Shown here piece after piece: positions 24,070-36,041 of a DNA stretch of 64,000 nucleotides (within the stretch, counting starts at the first letter, position 1; every line of letters starts with the position of its first letter). This DNA comes from Zhengitettix transpicula. Its lineage: Eukaryota > Arthropoda > Insecta > Orthoptera > Tetrigidae. The notes beneath the pieces are model-generated. The model had not been told where the DNA came from. It was given only the letters and a program-made list of their open reading frames with translations, and searched no databases. The DNA is taken from positions 161,508,746-161,572,745 of the forward strand of contig CM073590.1 in NCBI GenBank assembly GCA_037074705.1, given 5' to 3'. Made by a program: the position numbers and the translations under genes.

Positions 24070-25172
24070 TGTAATAATTAAATATGAGGGGCTTTTAAAT
24101 GAAAGATTATAGACTTTAAAACAAACAACATTTATTTAACAAAATCTACAATTATACAATTCAATATTATAAAAAGCATCTCTTTCTCTCATGGGTCTTT
24201 ACTGGGATCGATAACGGACAGAACACTTAAATAATCAAAGAACCCAACATTTATCTTTAAATTAAATAGAAATATTTAATCGTCTAGACATCGACGAAAC
24301 TTATTAACGAACTTATTCTACCAGATTGATTCTAAATTTAAAAGAGTTTATTTTATTAACACAAAAGAAAAAAACGATATCTGACTGTATCTTTTAATTC
24401 CGTTTACACATATTAATACCATAAAATTTCAACTTACGATTCCTCAGGAACATTTGGCTCGTACACACACACTTTATACACAGGACGTTTAAACACTGAC
24501 TTCAACACACATTATTGGTTCGACGATAGCTGATTCTCCGTTCGTGAAGGACATCCCACTTGCTCGTGGTGAAAACTACTCGACGCTGGATGCAATGTCC
24601 TGGTCTCCTACCATCGAAGACAGTAGTCAAATTTTGATATTTCAACAGATTGAACTTCTGCATACAAAAATGTTTATCGTAGAATAATTTTGCTATTTCT
24701 CTCGCAGGATGCAAAATTTCTCCATACTCGGTGCTCGCCGTACGCCTCCACAACTCTCACTCCCCTCTTGACTCCAAGACTCAACTAACTCACAAAAATC
24801 TTATCTTCCCTTTATATATTCCAGTCCCTTCTCTTCTCCTTTGTTCCAAAACTACGTCGCAACTGCTCGTTGACAGTTTCTCCATTATCCCGAGATTTAC
24901 ATTCTGCAGCTGCTGTTCCTAATTTGTCTTTGCACCCTCAATTACTTTGAACTGCAATTCTCACACCCGCTGACACGTGCGCGGTTCTAAATTCTCCAGA
25001 CCGCCCAAACTGCACCCTCATCCTAAGTCAACAAGTGATCTGTCCAGGCCATTAATCAGAAACAAATGCCTGCCTTAACAGATTTATTTTGCGACAAGCC
25101 ACCCGCGCGTCCCTCGCTCCCGACGGCCAAGCCCATTAATCAGCAACAATGCCTTTCCTTCAAGGCATTACA
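24070..25172 (-). mobile_element. Solo LTR, minus orientation (~1.1 kb)
   Basis: On the minus strand it begins TGTAATGCCT at 25,172 and ends TTATTACA at 24,070, giving the TG...CA ends of a long terminal repeat. A primer-binding-like site follows directly. Near the 3' end of the LTR, AATAAA signals (as in TAAATAAATGTTG) suit polyadenylation. It shares its start with 27,599-28,124 and a central block there (GCAGCTGC, then ATAATGGA, then CTGTCAAC), so both belong to one family. No gag or pol lies between this LTR and its neighbours. Ty3/gypsy or BEL origin is not decided. Confidence 0.75.
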
Positions 25173-25864
25173 ATATCTTCACTATTTATCGTTAGAGGGA
25201 TATAACTAGTCGTGTCAAAATACGACGCGCAGTGTCCACTGCCCAATACTTGTACAGAGGGTAGGCCGGAGCTTAAATGCGAACATTTGTTAAGGCAACT
25301 TGTTAGTTTAAAAACTATAATGAAAAAATTTACACAAGGCAATAATTTCTATCGATCGTAAAAAATTCTGCAAAATATATCAATTTTGTTTCAATACGCC
25401 AATGCTGAATTCCCTTACAGACATCACGAAATCTACCATACTCGAAGTACGCAAAAAATTCAATATGGTTCATGCTGATCGTATGAATAAAACCTTCACA
25501 TAGTCTCCGATAATATTTTTTGCAGTAAACTTTAAAATTAGTTTTTCTGACTCAAAGCTATTTATTTATTTATATTATCATCGGAAACTGTTGAAAGGTT
25601 TGATTCTTATACATACTATAATATGCAACAGTCCGATATTACTTAATTATTTTTACCAATCGTGATATGTTATGTCTATAAATAGCAGTTGAAATTCGGA
25701 AATATGTTTGAACATATAGAAAGTCTCTTTGATACGTCATCATGAAGGGAACCATCAAACTACGTGCAACATAATTTTTTAGCTAATTATTTTTTCAAAA
25801 TAAATCACAAGATTTTGAGTTTTGTCAACTGACAAGTGCAGTTGTGTCGCTCTAGGCTCCTCTT

Positions 25865-25955
25865 CACATCTGAGGAAAGGAACAAGGATCCCAGAAATGT
25901 TGTGTAGTATTTATATTATAACTTTTTTTTGGTCTGAATTGGCAAACTTTCATAT
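25865..25955 (+). repeat. Dispersed repeat with hammerhead-like core, copy 2
   Basis: CTGAGGA at 25,870-25,876 is followed by AAGGAACAAGGATCCCA, then GAAA at 25,894-25,897, then TGTTGTGTAGTATTTATATT and TTTTTTTTGGTCTGAATTGG. Stem II can pair GG with CC. Confidence 0.6.
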
Positions 25956-26129
25956 TCACAAGAATATTTTAGAAATTTGTACTGAACGAAGTTCAGCATA
26001 TGACAATTTAATGATGATCAGGAAACCTGCATTTTGTCAAAATCTGGTGAATAGCTTGGTTAAGGCGTTTTGTTGGGCTGCTGCCACAATAGTCATCAAA
26101 TTCATGAATAATTACTTTTACATAGGTCA

Positions 26130-26790
26130 GGCATGAATCAGCGTACGGTGATTCCGTGCCTCTTTATTTCGGTGTCAACCTTTTCATCCAAAGAGGTTGT
26201 TAACATTTACTCTAAGTTTCCGAGTGATAAGCTACGACCTCTACCGGTGAGGTTCGGGTGTTGGGCGACCGAGAGGTTGAGAACCCATGATTCGAATAAA
26301 GCTAACAGATCGGCTATTAACGCTTTGATAACTCTAGCAGTAAGTGTGTGCATGGTTATTCCAAGCGGGGAAATAAATCCAAGACCAGGAATACGAGACG
26401 AAACGGTTGTAAAATGTGACAGTTGCCAAAATAATATACGAGTGGATCAACGTGAGAAATAGTTTCTGAAGTGAACTCGTGTGTTGGATTCAGAGGAAAA
26501 TGGAATTAAATTAGTGGAAGAAAAATCTAAAGTGGGTAATAGGGAATATCAAACAATACGAGAGAAGAACAAACGATAGGTTATAACTGAGAACTCAATT
26601 ATTAGGCACGTAAGATCAAGGAATAAAGATTTAAAAACCAACGGTTTTCCAGACAAAAAAAAATGAAACTCCAGGAAGGTAAAAAAGCAGAAAACAATTG
26701 TATATGAGGTTGATAGATTTATTCACCGTAAGCCGCCTTATGAGGATATAGCATTCGTCACAGTACAAGTATAAAAAAATAATGAATGAG
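26130..26790 (+). pseudogene. Non-LTR retrotransposon 5' ORF relic with 2A-like motif
   Basis: The open frame at 26,133-26,462 contains a hydrophobic run (ITLAVSVCMVI) followed by SGEINPRPG and then CDSCQNNIRVDQ. Many CR1/L2-type non-LTR elements begin ORF-proximal proteins with a hydrophobic run, a 2A-like SGD-E-NPGP and a cysteine finger. This looks like a decayed version with the ExNPGP core scrambled. Beyond the stop at 26,462, fragments of coding-like text (ITENSIIRHVRSRNK near 26,590) continue with frame breaks. Assignment to CR1/L2 is tentative. It lies between the two opposite LTRs but is not obviously part of either element. Confidence 0.4.
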
Positions 26791-27598
26791 TAACAGAAAA
26801 CATATGTAAGAGTGAATGGAACTAGAACATAAATTATCCTAATTACTTACATTGCATAAGTAAATATTTGACAGTTTCTAATAATTATAGTGACAGAAAT
26901 TCAAAAATAATGATCACATCACAAATGCATAATACATATTTTATCTGTCACATATATATATATATATTGTAGTGGTGGGTTTATTAAATGATAAAATAAA
27001 GCGATATTTTCCAGAATTTATTAATTATTTAACTGAACATAAAAAAATTATATAAAATAAATATGCGTGTTCAGTTAGCCGGGCAAAACAATCGGATCCC
27101 TTAATCCCAAGTTAAACCATGGTTTACGGTAATTCCCCCAGGCGCGTCAAGGATTGAGACTCTTTGCAGTTACCTCGCGTTGATCTCTGGCCGTGATCAC
27201 GTGGCAACCTCCATCTCTCCGAGTCCTCTGGAAAACTGCAAGTTCGGGGCTGTACGTCCGTCCCTGGCGACGGCTCGTCGAGGAGTCTTTCTATACTTTC
27301 ATCCCCTTCGCTGGATGTGAAATATCGATGTTCTTGACCAATTTTCGATCGATCTTTCCTGAACCAAGAAATGTGATTGGTTCAGGCAGTCACGTGTTAA
27401 TTCAATTTCTGGGATTTTTTGGAGAGACGTTTCCCACGGTGTGACAGTCCAAGTAAATTCAGAGGGTCAACTCCCGACGTGCATAAGTCCAGACCAAAGG
27501 TATTATCTATCCGTCACGGCGGCGCCTGGTCAAATTCCAACTTGCCAAGCTCTCAACCCTTGCTAATATCTAATTATATGAAAATGAAATATATATAT

Positions 27599-28124
27599 TG
27601 TAATGCCTGTTAAGTGAGGCATTGTTTCTGATTAATAGTCTGGACTGTTGGAGGGGCATTTTGTAACGTGTTTATTTAGGTTCTCGGAAGTGTTCGTTGT
27701 GTGGTCTTGAGAATTCGAAACCATGCACGTGCGTGTGGCCTTTCTCAAACTAAATTTGGGGCATAATGTAATGCCTGTTAAGTGAGGCATTGTTTGTGAT
27801 TGATAGTCTGGACTGTTGGAGGGGCATTTTGTAACGTGTTTATTTAGGTTTGAGTCTTTCTTCATCTTGGGACTGCTGGGTGTGTGGTCTTGAGAAACCG
27901 TGTTCGTGCGTGTGGGGGTGGAAAAGACAACCAGAGTGATAGCGGGTCCTGTCTCGATTGTTGGCTTGACATGACAAAGTAGTTAGCCATTTGTTGACTA
28001 CGGAACTGCAGCTGCATAATATAAATCTTGGGATAATGGAAGAATCTGTCAACTGGCATTTGCGACGAAGTTTTCGAACAATGGAAAAGTAGGAGACAGA
28101 GCCTATCATTATTTAATTATTACA
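27599..28124 (+). mobile_element. Truncated LTR, plus orientation, with 168-bp 5' duplication
   Basis: TGTAATGCCTGTTAAGTGAG occurs at 27,599 and again at 27,767. The first 168 bp are thus a tandem duplicate of the LTR start. The LTR proper ends TTATTACA at 28,124. It shares the start, the GCAGCTGC...GGATAATGGA...CTGTCAAC block and the end with the minus-strand LTR at 24,070-25,172. It lacks about 700 bp present there, so it is internally deleted. It is followed at once by primer-binding units. Confidence 0.75.
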
Positions 28125-28465
28125 TTTTGGCTACCACAACGTGTTGCAAATTAATAAGTAACATCATAAGTGATTATTACATTTTGGCTACCACAACGTG
28201 GGTTAATTCATTACTTAATTAGTAAGTCATAATGATTGATCATTACAAAATGGCGCCCGTGGGGCAAATTAAATAAAATGTAATAATCATTTTTAATTAT
28301 TACATTTTGGCTACCACAACGTGGGGCAAATTAATAAGCATCATAAAAGTGAATATTACAATTTGGCGCCCAACGTGGGGCAAATTAATAAGTATATTAT
28401 TGATCATTACATTTTGGCACCACATGTGGGGCAAATTAATAAGTCATAATTTATTTGATTATTAC
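28117..28465 (+). repeat. Tandem array of LTR-end / primer-binding-site units
   Basis: Six ~55-bp units start with ATTACA at about 28,119, 28,176, 28,242, 28,301, 28,356 and 28,405. Each reads ATTACA + TTTTGGC + ACCACAACGTGGGGC-like + AAATTAATAAG. The unit near 28,356 contains TGGCGCCCAACGTGGGGC, which is exactly the 18-base site complementary to the 3' end of tRNA-Lys(1,2). Other units carry TGGCTACCACAACGTGGGGC or decayed forms. Tandem reiteration of this normally single site is unusual. Confidence 0.8.
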
Positions 28466-28498
28466 AATATATATATCAATAATAAAACTATCGTGCTG

Positions 28499-28499
<1 letters not shown>

Positions 28500-28545
<46 letters not shown>

Positions 28546-28573
28546 TATAGATATATATATAGATAGATAGATG
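28500..28573. repeat. (AT)n and (GATA)n microsatellites
   Basis: A run of about 21 AT units is followed by ATATAG and GATA/TAGA repeats. The compositional boundary (CpG-normal to CpG-poor) coincides with this tract. Confidence 0.9.
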
Positions 28574-28654
28574 CAGTGGCACGACACTAAATCATTTCCA
28601 TGGATTCATATACCGTCTACAGCTACGAGAGGATGTCATCACACATTATTGATA

Positions 28655-29545
28655 AAAACAGAACCACAATGTTTTAATCTGACATTAGAATCAGTGATGA
28701 GGAAACTAAGATGAACACCTGAAAAGGATACTCCTGTATAAAACAGTTCAACTACTTGGATATGCAGACGACATTAATGTGATGGGACGAACAACAGGAA
28801 CAGTTAAACAGGTATATGAAGAATTGAGTAGAGCAGGTAAGGATATTGGCCTTGAAGTCATAGAACAAAAGACGAAAGTAATGGTGCAGGCTCATATATA
28901 CAGAGCTGATTCCAGAAGGAACAAAGGTGGAGACAGTAAAGGAGTTCAAATACCGTGGTATACACTTAACCAATAAAAATGAGGAAGTGATAGAAGTACT
29001 GGCAAGAATACAGGCTGCCAATAGATCATATTTTACAACATTGTCTCTTATAATAAATCGGGATGTGAACCAACAGTAAAAGATAATGTCATATAAAACT
29101 AATATGCAGTATTTCGGTGTACGGAGGTGAAGTGAGGACTCTCTCAAAGAAAGGCATGTCTTTACTTTGAAAGGAAAATCCTGAGGTGAAGTTATGGACC
29201 TATATGTGTACAATGAGAATGGAAAAATAGACATAACCACAAATTATATTCATTATATGACAATGCACCTTTGCATCATATTATTTTTGTTAAGAGACTT
29301 AAATGAGCAGGCCATTTAATGAGAATGGAAGCACACCAAAACTGAAAGAAGGTATTCTTCTTAGAAGAAGAAAGTCTGTGGGAAGCCCATGCAATAGGTG
29401 GGAAGATGGAGTTTGGTAAGATGCAGCATATATCCTCAATCAGGAATTGGGGAGAAACAGCACAAGATTGAGAAGTTTGGAGGAGAGTGGGAAGGCCATT
29501 ACCTGAAAACAGGTCAATGGCCATAATTGGAATTTTTAATAATAA
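28655..29545 (+). pseudogene. Non-LTR retrotransposon reverse-transcriptase relic (3' part)
   Basis: The + strand carries GYADDINVMGRTTGTVKQVY in one frame from about 28,758, containing the catalytic YADD box of reverse transcriptase. It continues with GLEVIEQKTK and, after frameshifts, GHLMRM-like and LEEES-like text near 29,305-29,400. This order (YADD, GLE-N-KTK, then GH--RM and a basic tail) is the C-terminal half of RTE/Kiri-like insect non-LTR polymerases. There are several stops and frameshifts. The clade is an inference and the reverse-transcriptase call is firm. Confidence 0.75.
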
Positions 29546-30950
29546 TATATAGTTAACGGCCATCAGCAAGCATTTTTATAATTAAAAAAATTATTAATTA
29601 TATTGTGATTTACAAAATTTATAAATGAATTAACAAGCCAAATTTTCATAAATATATTTCGATAAAATTAAAACATATTAATAAAAAAAAAATTACCATA
29701 GCACATAGTTCCTATTTGGAACCACTTCGGGTGCAAATATAAAAATTATTTTTATCATTTAATATAATTTTTTCATTGTTTATTTTAATATAAACAATAC
29801 TCTCAACATCATTGTGCATATAAGTCATTTTGGCTGTAATATTTAAAAAAATTCATCCAAGTTATTTATAATTATGTATTGATATTTCAATAAAGAAATT
29901 TTCACATAATTATATTATAAATGTCATGTTCAGATAATCTTGTTCTCTCATTATTTTTGATAAATTTTTATATTTGCATCTTAATAGGCTAAAAAGGTGG
30001 AACACTAGACCCCTGCCATGCCAATTTTTATTTTATTAATATGTTCTAACTTTCTATTTTATTAAAATATATTTGACAAATATAGCTGGTTCATTCATTT
30101 ATGATTCAATATAGTCAGACAAATATAACCATAATTTACATTTGTTCAACAAGATTGTTACAATTTTTATACAAGAATTGGACTATCTTTTATAAATATG
30201 ATTAAGTATTATTTTAATTATAAAAACTACTTAATGGTTGTTAAAGATAACTTATTAAATAAAGAAAGTTAAGTTATTTTTGTCTTGGACAAAAGAAAAA
30301 TAAATTACAGCCAAAGCAGTTGGCAATCTCTCTATTGAGGAATGGGAATAAAACCACCAAAAAATTAAAATATGTACTCTTTCCTCTACTTTCAGGTCAC
30401 CAAAGTATGTAACATTCACTGATAACCCCAGAAGCAGTGTATTATTTTATAATAAGTGTTGAATTATAGTGGTAAATTTGACTTTCTGGTTTTTCTGTTC
30501 TAAAGCACTTGTTCATTATCAACTATTAAAAATGGTTGATACAAACAAGATAATCCTACCTAACCCTTTATATATTGTTACTTTAATTTATTTTGTTCAC
30601 AAAACTTCTAATATAATTGACTATTGTGCAGTAACAAAGTAAAACTATAATTAATTTCCATATCTAAACACGTATCACTTCCTCACAAATTACTTCAAAT
30701 GAAAGGACGATAACATTCAGATCAGTGTCCTCAATTCTCAACATTTCTTAATACACCCATTACCATTCTTCAGTTCACAGAAGTAATTTTTTCCATCTAT
30801 TCTCTATATATGTCCCTCACTTGTGGTATCTTAAACTGTATTTTTAAATACAGTCTATAAACCTTGTAATATGCTTATGACCAAAACAATTATAACATAA
30901 GAATAAAAGATTCTACACATACTCAATGAAGTCACTTTTTATTTTTGCAG
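29546..30950. other. CpG-poor intron DNA, no feature
   Basis: Very AT-rich. By hand count there are only four CpG dinucleotides in 29,581-30,960. Nothing coding was recognised. Confidence 0.6.
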
Positions 30951-31099
30951 GCTGTCCACTTCTAACCTCCAGTGGTCTTTCAAGTTTGATTCAGTTGCGC
31001 CATCTTCAAGAACTAGAACTTACCAACTGTCCAGGAGCATCACGTGAGCTCTTTGAATATCTCAGAGAACATTTACCTCGATGTCTTGTTATCGAATAA
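30951..31099 (+). CDS. FBXL16: FBXL16-like F-box/LRR protein, terminal coding exon
   Basis: The exon follows the acceptor ATTTTTGCAG and completes the glycine codon begun at 7,548. It encodes [20 protein letters not shown], then [20 protein letters not shown] and LPRCLVIE, ending at TAA 31,097-31,099. This is the very highly conserved C-terminus of FBXL16: the last leucine-rich repeat and a short cap. The near-complete match to the family and the in-phase junction show that the 23 kb between the exons is a true intron rather than a misassembly. The exon keeps a few CpGs although flanked by CpG-poor DNA. Confidence 0.95.
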
Positions 31100-34000
31100 T
31101 GAAATTACAGGTATCGTTGTGTTACTATATTCAAGAAGTCACCTGAAGTCGGTCTGTGGTAATGTTTTAAGTTCCACTATTTTGGTTTGTCAAGAAAAAA
31201 TATAATTACTAATGTGCCTATAAATGGATTGAACAGAACTTAATCCACTAGATGATATCCATTGAAATATATGGAACTTGAAGCAACAATGATGAGAACA
31301 TTAGAAATTACCATCAACCAATCCAAATAGGCATGATAAAAATCATTTATAGAGACCTCTACGAGGAGATAGCTATTATCAACTCCTTGTCTAATAAAGA
31401 CTGAAATTATTTTAATGGTTGATAATGTGCTAACTCATTTATACATTGTTATCTGCACTGTTTGTTCCCTTCCTAACATTTCCTTAAATGTTCTCTGCAG
31501 GGAATGTATAATATATGAAACTGTTGAAATAATCTCCTTGGAACTTTTATGAATTTCAAGCATTCCACTAGCAATAAGAAATCCATGGCAATATTCAAAT
31601 ACATTATTTTTATTTGATATTAAAAATTGCTGTGAGAATAAATTGATTTAATTAAGTCTTTGAATAGTACAAAATGGCCGCATGATAACCATTGTGTGTT
31701 AAGTAACTATTTTTCAGGTCTGACATGGACCAAAATAGATTAATGTAAACAGCCTTCAGCTTTAAAATAAACAGGTGTAAGATTTCAGCAATGTTATCTT
31801 AAATTAGAGAAACACAAAGTCCTATACAATAGGTCAACAATGATTAGGGGCACAAAATTTAGTAGTTATGCTTCAGTTATTGAAAATTATAATTGCAGAA
31901 TATTTGGGGACTCAATCTGTGTTTACACAAGATACAAATAACTATAATAACAGGATTATTGCTAATATGTCCTTCAGAAATATTAGAGAATAGATACTTT
32001 TGTATTTTGGTCTGAGTAACATAGACACATTTACTACACAACCAATTTTAAATACAAAAGTGCAACATTGCTTTGGAAACAGATACATAGATTATACAGT
32101 GGATGCTAACCAATATGCTTGTTTTCATACAAGATTTTGCCATGGAGATATTAGATTGCCATGTGTGTACAATACCTGCTCTACTATCATTTAGTTTAAA
32201 ACAATGTAATAGAGATTAGATATGTTTCCTAGAAGGTTGATTAGATTTCAAAGTGTTTACTTTACCAGCCTAGTCCATAGAAGAAAGCATTCCATAACAC
32301 ATTGTTGAAAGTCTAAGCAAAATTTAGTTTTAATAACATATCCTCATTCTATAAAGTAAAAAAAATAATAATATTTAGGCATCCATTACGGATATGCTTC
32401 AAGCTATTACTCACCTTTATGGTTGCTCAATTTCTTCCTACAGTTCATCCTGTGACATTAATGTATATATGATAGCACTATTGTATTATTCTTGTGTGCA
32501 GTACCTTCTCAAACTATTATGAGAGCTTTCTTGAAGACAGGAAAGGAATTATGGACGATGCAGTAACTTATTATATATATGGGCAAAAACATCTCATTTC
32601 ATCACTATTTTCTGTCCACTTATTGCATGTAGCTCTTAACATTATATATATTTTTAAATGTATGTTTGCAATGTATTATTTATATGTGAATCAGAGCTAT
32701 TTTTATTAATACCTGATTATAGGTAATCATTAATAACCTGGCAAATTTGTACCAGTATAATTATTTATGCAATACACACCAGAATTTATTATTTATAATT
32801 TTTCATTTCAATTTCCAAATCTACACATTCGCTTTTCAAAGCAAATCAAATTGTCCAATTTATTATTTATAATACATTATGCACCCTAACACATTATTTA
32901 GATTAATTTAATTCCTCAAAATTAGAAAATTCAAACCAAATCACTCAATTTACTCTAATATTATGATTTCTAAACCAAGTTGTATGGAGACTGTATTTTC
33001 ATTGCATGTCTTTAGTTGAACAAGTAACAGTTTGCAAAACAGGTGTTGGGTCCAATGATTCTTAAAGAAAATAAAACCAGTTATTGTATCAAGGCACTGT
33101 GATTAGTGCATTAGCATTGCTCTGCTTGGTTCCTTTACCAGACAAAAATTCAACATCAACAAGAGAATGGTGGGCTAGACCTATATTTGGTAGCCATGCA
33201 GCTGTACAAATCAATACAAAGTTAAAACTTTTAAAGCTATTTAACAAAATCCAAATAGAATGATATGGCAAGTTATGAGAGTTTCCAAGTCCCTTATCTA
33301 AATAGGTTATATAGAATTTGTCTGTGACCAAATTGTCCAATAATATTGTTTTAGGTATGTATAAACCTTACCTAGTATCAGGATTTTTTTTTGACATATT
33401 TGTATTTAACTTAAAATGAATATGTTCATAAAATACCCCACAGTAGATATCTTCAAATTATATCCTAAATTCCCTTTCATTTGATTTGCTGTATTTTAAA
33501 CACATAACAAGTTGCAAAGTTTTGTTATTGCTATCATTCAAGTGAAAAGAAGCAAATTGACTTTTCAACCAAGAAATGTTTTATTCTAAATAAAAATATT
33601 ATATTTTCTAAATTTATATATTTTACAATCTATTGTGTGATAAATAGTAATACTGGAAAGAAGGCCCAGGTAATACTACTTTGCAATCATTATTATTGTT
33701 CAGTGTCATAATGCTTGTCTTTTGTGAATTCTTGATGATGTATATAGTACACTTTTATCAAATTAGTTTGTATTCATACTTCAAGTCTGTGATGTACACC
33801 TCCAACTGCAATAATATTAATGTGAAAATTTCACACTTCTAAAACAAACTAACAAATTTGAATTGTTGTAAACTTCATGAATCTTGTGGAAACTATTTTC
33901 ATAAAACTGGTGAATGTTAAATGGAGAGTATATATACATACAGAATATATGTATATGTGCATATATAAATATATATAGACCCAGAAATTATGTAAATATT

Positions 34001-34330
34001 TAAAGAGCCACCAACTTTAAAATCGTATGAAAAACATTTTTGTGTATGAAAGCTATTTCTGTATTGTTTGCATTTCAAAATCAGTTTACACAGAAATATT
34101 TTTAAAATTGCTTGATAAATATTTTCCTGTGTAACAATTATGTTGATTGGGTGTCAGTTTACAATGTAAGTTGCTATGAAATTATGAAGCATAGTAAACA
34201 TTAATTCTATGTACAGTGACTGTGGATCCTGAATGTGTATCTGTTTTAAATTTAAATATTACTTTAACAATGTTGTAAATATTGTACATTTCTTACTGGT
34301 AATATTAAATTTAAAAAATAAAAATTACTA
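31100..34330 (+). other. FBXL16: Probable long FBXL16 3' UTR
   Basis: No coding exon follows the stop. The first convincing cluster of polyadenylation-like wording is TTTAAAAAATAAAAATTAC at about 34,310-34,328, after a TTGTAAATATTGTACATTTC-type AU-rich block typical of 3' UTRs. UTR extent is inferred from composition and signals only. Confidence 0.35.
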
Positions 34331-36041
34331 TTTTTAACTCTTCATCATTATAAAATGGAGCCTCAATTGTTTTGTAAATCATTTCTAATTTAAATATAAG
34401 TCATGACTGCACATACAATAGAGTAATTGGTAAGAGACAACCTAGCAACTTTTTGACTGTAAGTTCCTATTGGGCACCTAGTTCCTTAGATTTTGCAGCA
34501 TCATATGTTAAAACAGAAACATGATGGATGATACACCTCTCTATTGGGAAGGGTCAACCAAAGGACTTTTAATATATGAATGTTAATGAAAAAAACTATT
34601 TTCAGATAGAAAATCTAATTTGCAAAATTTACATGTGAAGAAACCAAACTCCTAGAATTTGGAAGAAGCATGTATCCTTGCAATTCACCACCATTCAACA
34701 ATAATAAAAACTCAAGATGCTTTAAAATAGATTAACTTTAAAACTATTACCCTATTTCAAAACTCTAAACTATATTTATTTCATCAGACTTCATAACATC
34801 CAATAAAATAACAAATAGTAATCCACAACTTATAAGTTCACCCTTTAAAATACCCACCAGAAAGTAAGTAACTTGGGATTCCCAAATATTTTAAGTTTTA
34901 CACATTTTATTGTCACAAGGATCAGCAGTAAATGATTCCATAGAATGTTATAAAGAAACAACTTGCACTTTGTGTTCTAATATTTTAAATAGTGGACAAC
35001 AATAAGCAAAACATTCATTGGAGAATGGATGCAATCTTTGATAATACATTGAAACTGGGGCAAGGGTCATAAAAATATACAATGAGAACTGTTTATTGAA
35101 TACAATTTTAAGATTGCAAATTTTATTCTACATAACAAAATATATTTTCTAAATCTATTGGGAAATAAAAATTAATATAGGAGGAAAAGGTCCCATGTAC
35201 TTAGTTGACCTGTGGCATCAATAAACAGGAAAAGATGAGAAAAAACTCAAATAATGTCAATAAGTTCCTGCACTGACATTTCATTGGGAAAGAATCTGAT
35301 TCAATTGTTTGAGATCAATAATCACTTTTCATACATAAAGTTGTACTACAACAACATACCAAAGTTAATATAGAAATATAATAAATTAGATATTTCTTTG
35401 TAGGCATGTGAGTTTGATTAAAGTAATTTTAAGTTAAATAACTTTCTTGATTTTAATATTATCAACTCCAAAAAATTACAAGAAATGATAAAATGTTACA
35501 GTTCCATACATAAAATAAATAATTTACAAACAATTAGACAATTAATTACTTATATATATTAAACTAAATTGTAACACAATAGAGATTTATGTATTTTCCA
35601 ATTGGTATTACTACTTCAAAACTAGAATATGTGGCACACAATTTTTTAATCTACATTGCTCACTCTGATGACTTTTGACAACAAATGTGAGATTCAATTT
35701 CAAAACCATCAGAAAATATGATTGAAATACTTTGTTCCCTTGTATAAACACATGAATAGTAATAAGCAGGAATTTTGATCCTCCTTTGAAAAGTAAACTT
35801 CATTTGCATAATTCATTTCTTCAGTTTATTTACATTCACTGTATACAATATTACAAAATGCAATAAAAACTTGAAAAGTTGATCAAAATAAATAAAGTAA
35901 TTAATTGTAAGTGCATTTAAACATGCCTCTGTCCAAAAGTTCAGCTCGTATGTAAAATGTGTACAAATAGTTTCATGTAATATAGTTTACATAATTTATT
36001 ACCAATTGGTGGACATAAAAAAATAATAAAAACAGCAAATT
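34331..36041. other. Tail-to-tail spacer between FBXL16 and POLR3H
   Basis: AT-rich, CpG-poor, no gene recognised. Minus-strand AATAAA signals (TTTATT on +) at about 35,826 and 35,995 could terminate POLR3H. Confidence 0.5.

Larger units (their letters stand above)
7549..30950 (+). other. FBXL16: FBXL16 intron, 23.4 kb, transposon-filled
   Basis: The interval between the two FBXL16 coding exons starts GTGAGA and ends TTTTTGCAG. The flanking codon phases match (G|GC glycine). It holds five SINE-like copies, a large foldback element, a hairpin, two opposite LTRs with tandem primer-binding units, non-LTR relics and several microsatellites. About 28.57 kb marks an abrupt change from CpG-normal to CpG-depleted DNA. 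No independent gene was recognised inside. Confidence 0.8.

Noticed and set aside
26967..27444. Possible solo LTR from TGTAGTGGTGGG to GGTGTGACA
   Set aside because: TG/CA ends fit, but no target-site duplication, primer site or second copy was found; the left edge abuts an AT microsatellite.
28752..29240. 162-codon ORF on the minus strand
   Set aside because: Antisense shadow of the non-LTR reverse-transcriptase relic, which reads YADD on the plus strand.
31100..34330. Several 60-80 codon ORFs (32,000-32,194, 32,494-32,709, 33,089-33,340 minus)
   Set aside because: AT-rich chance frames in probable FBXL16 3' UTR; no splice signals or recognisable residues.
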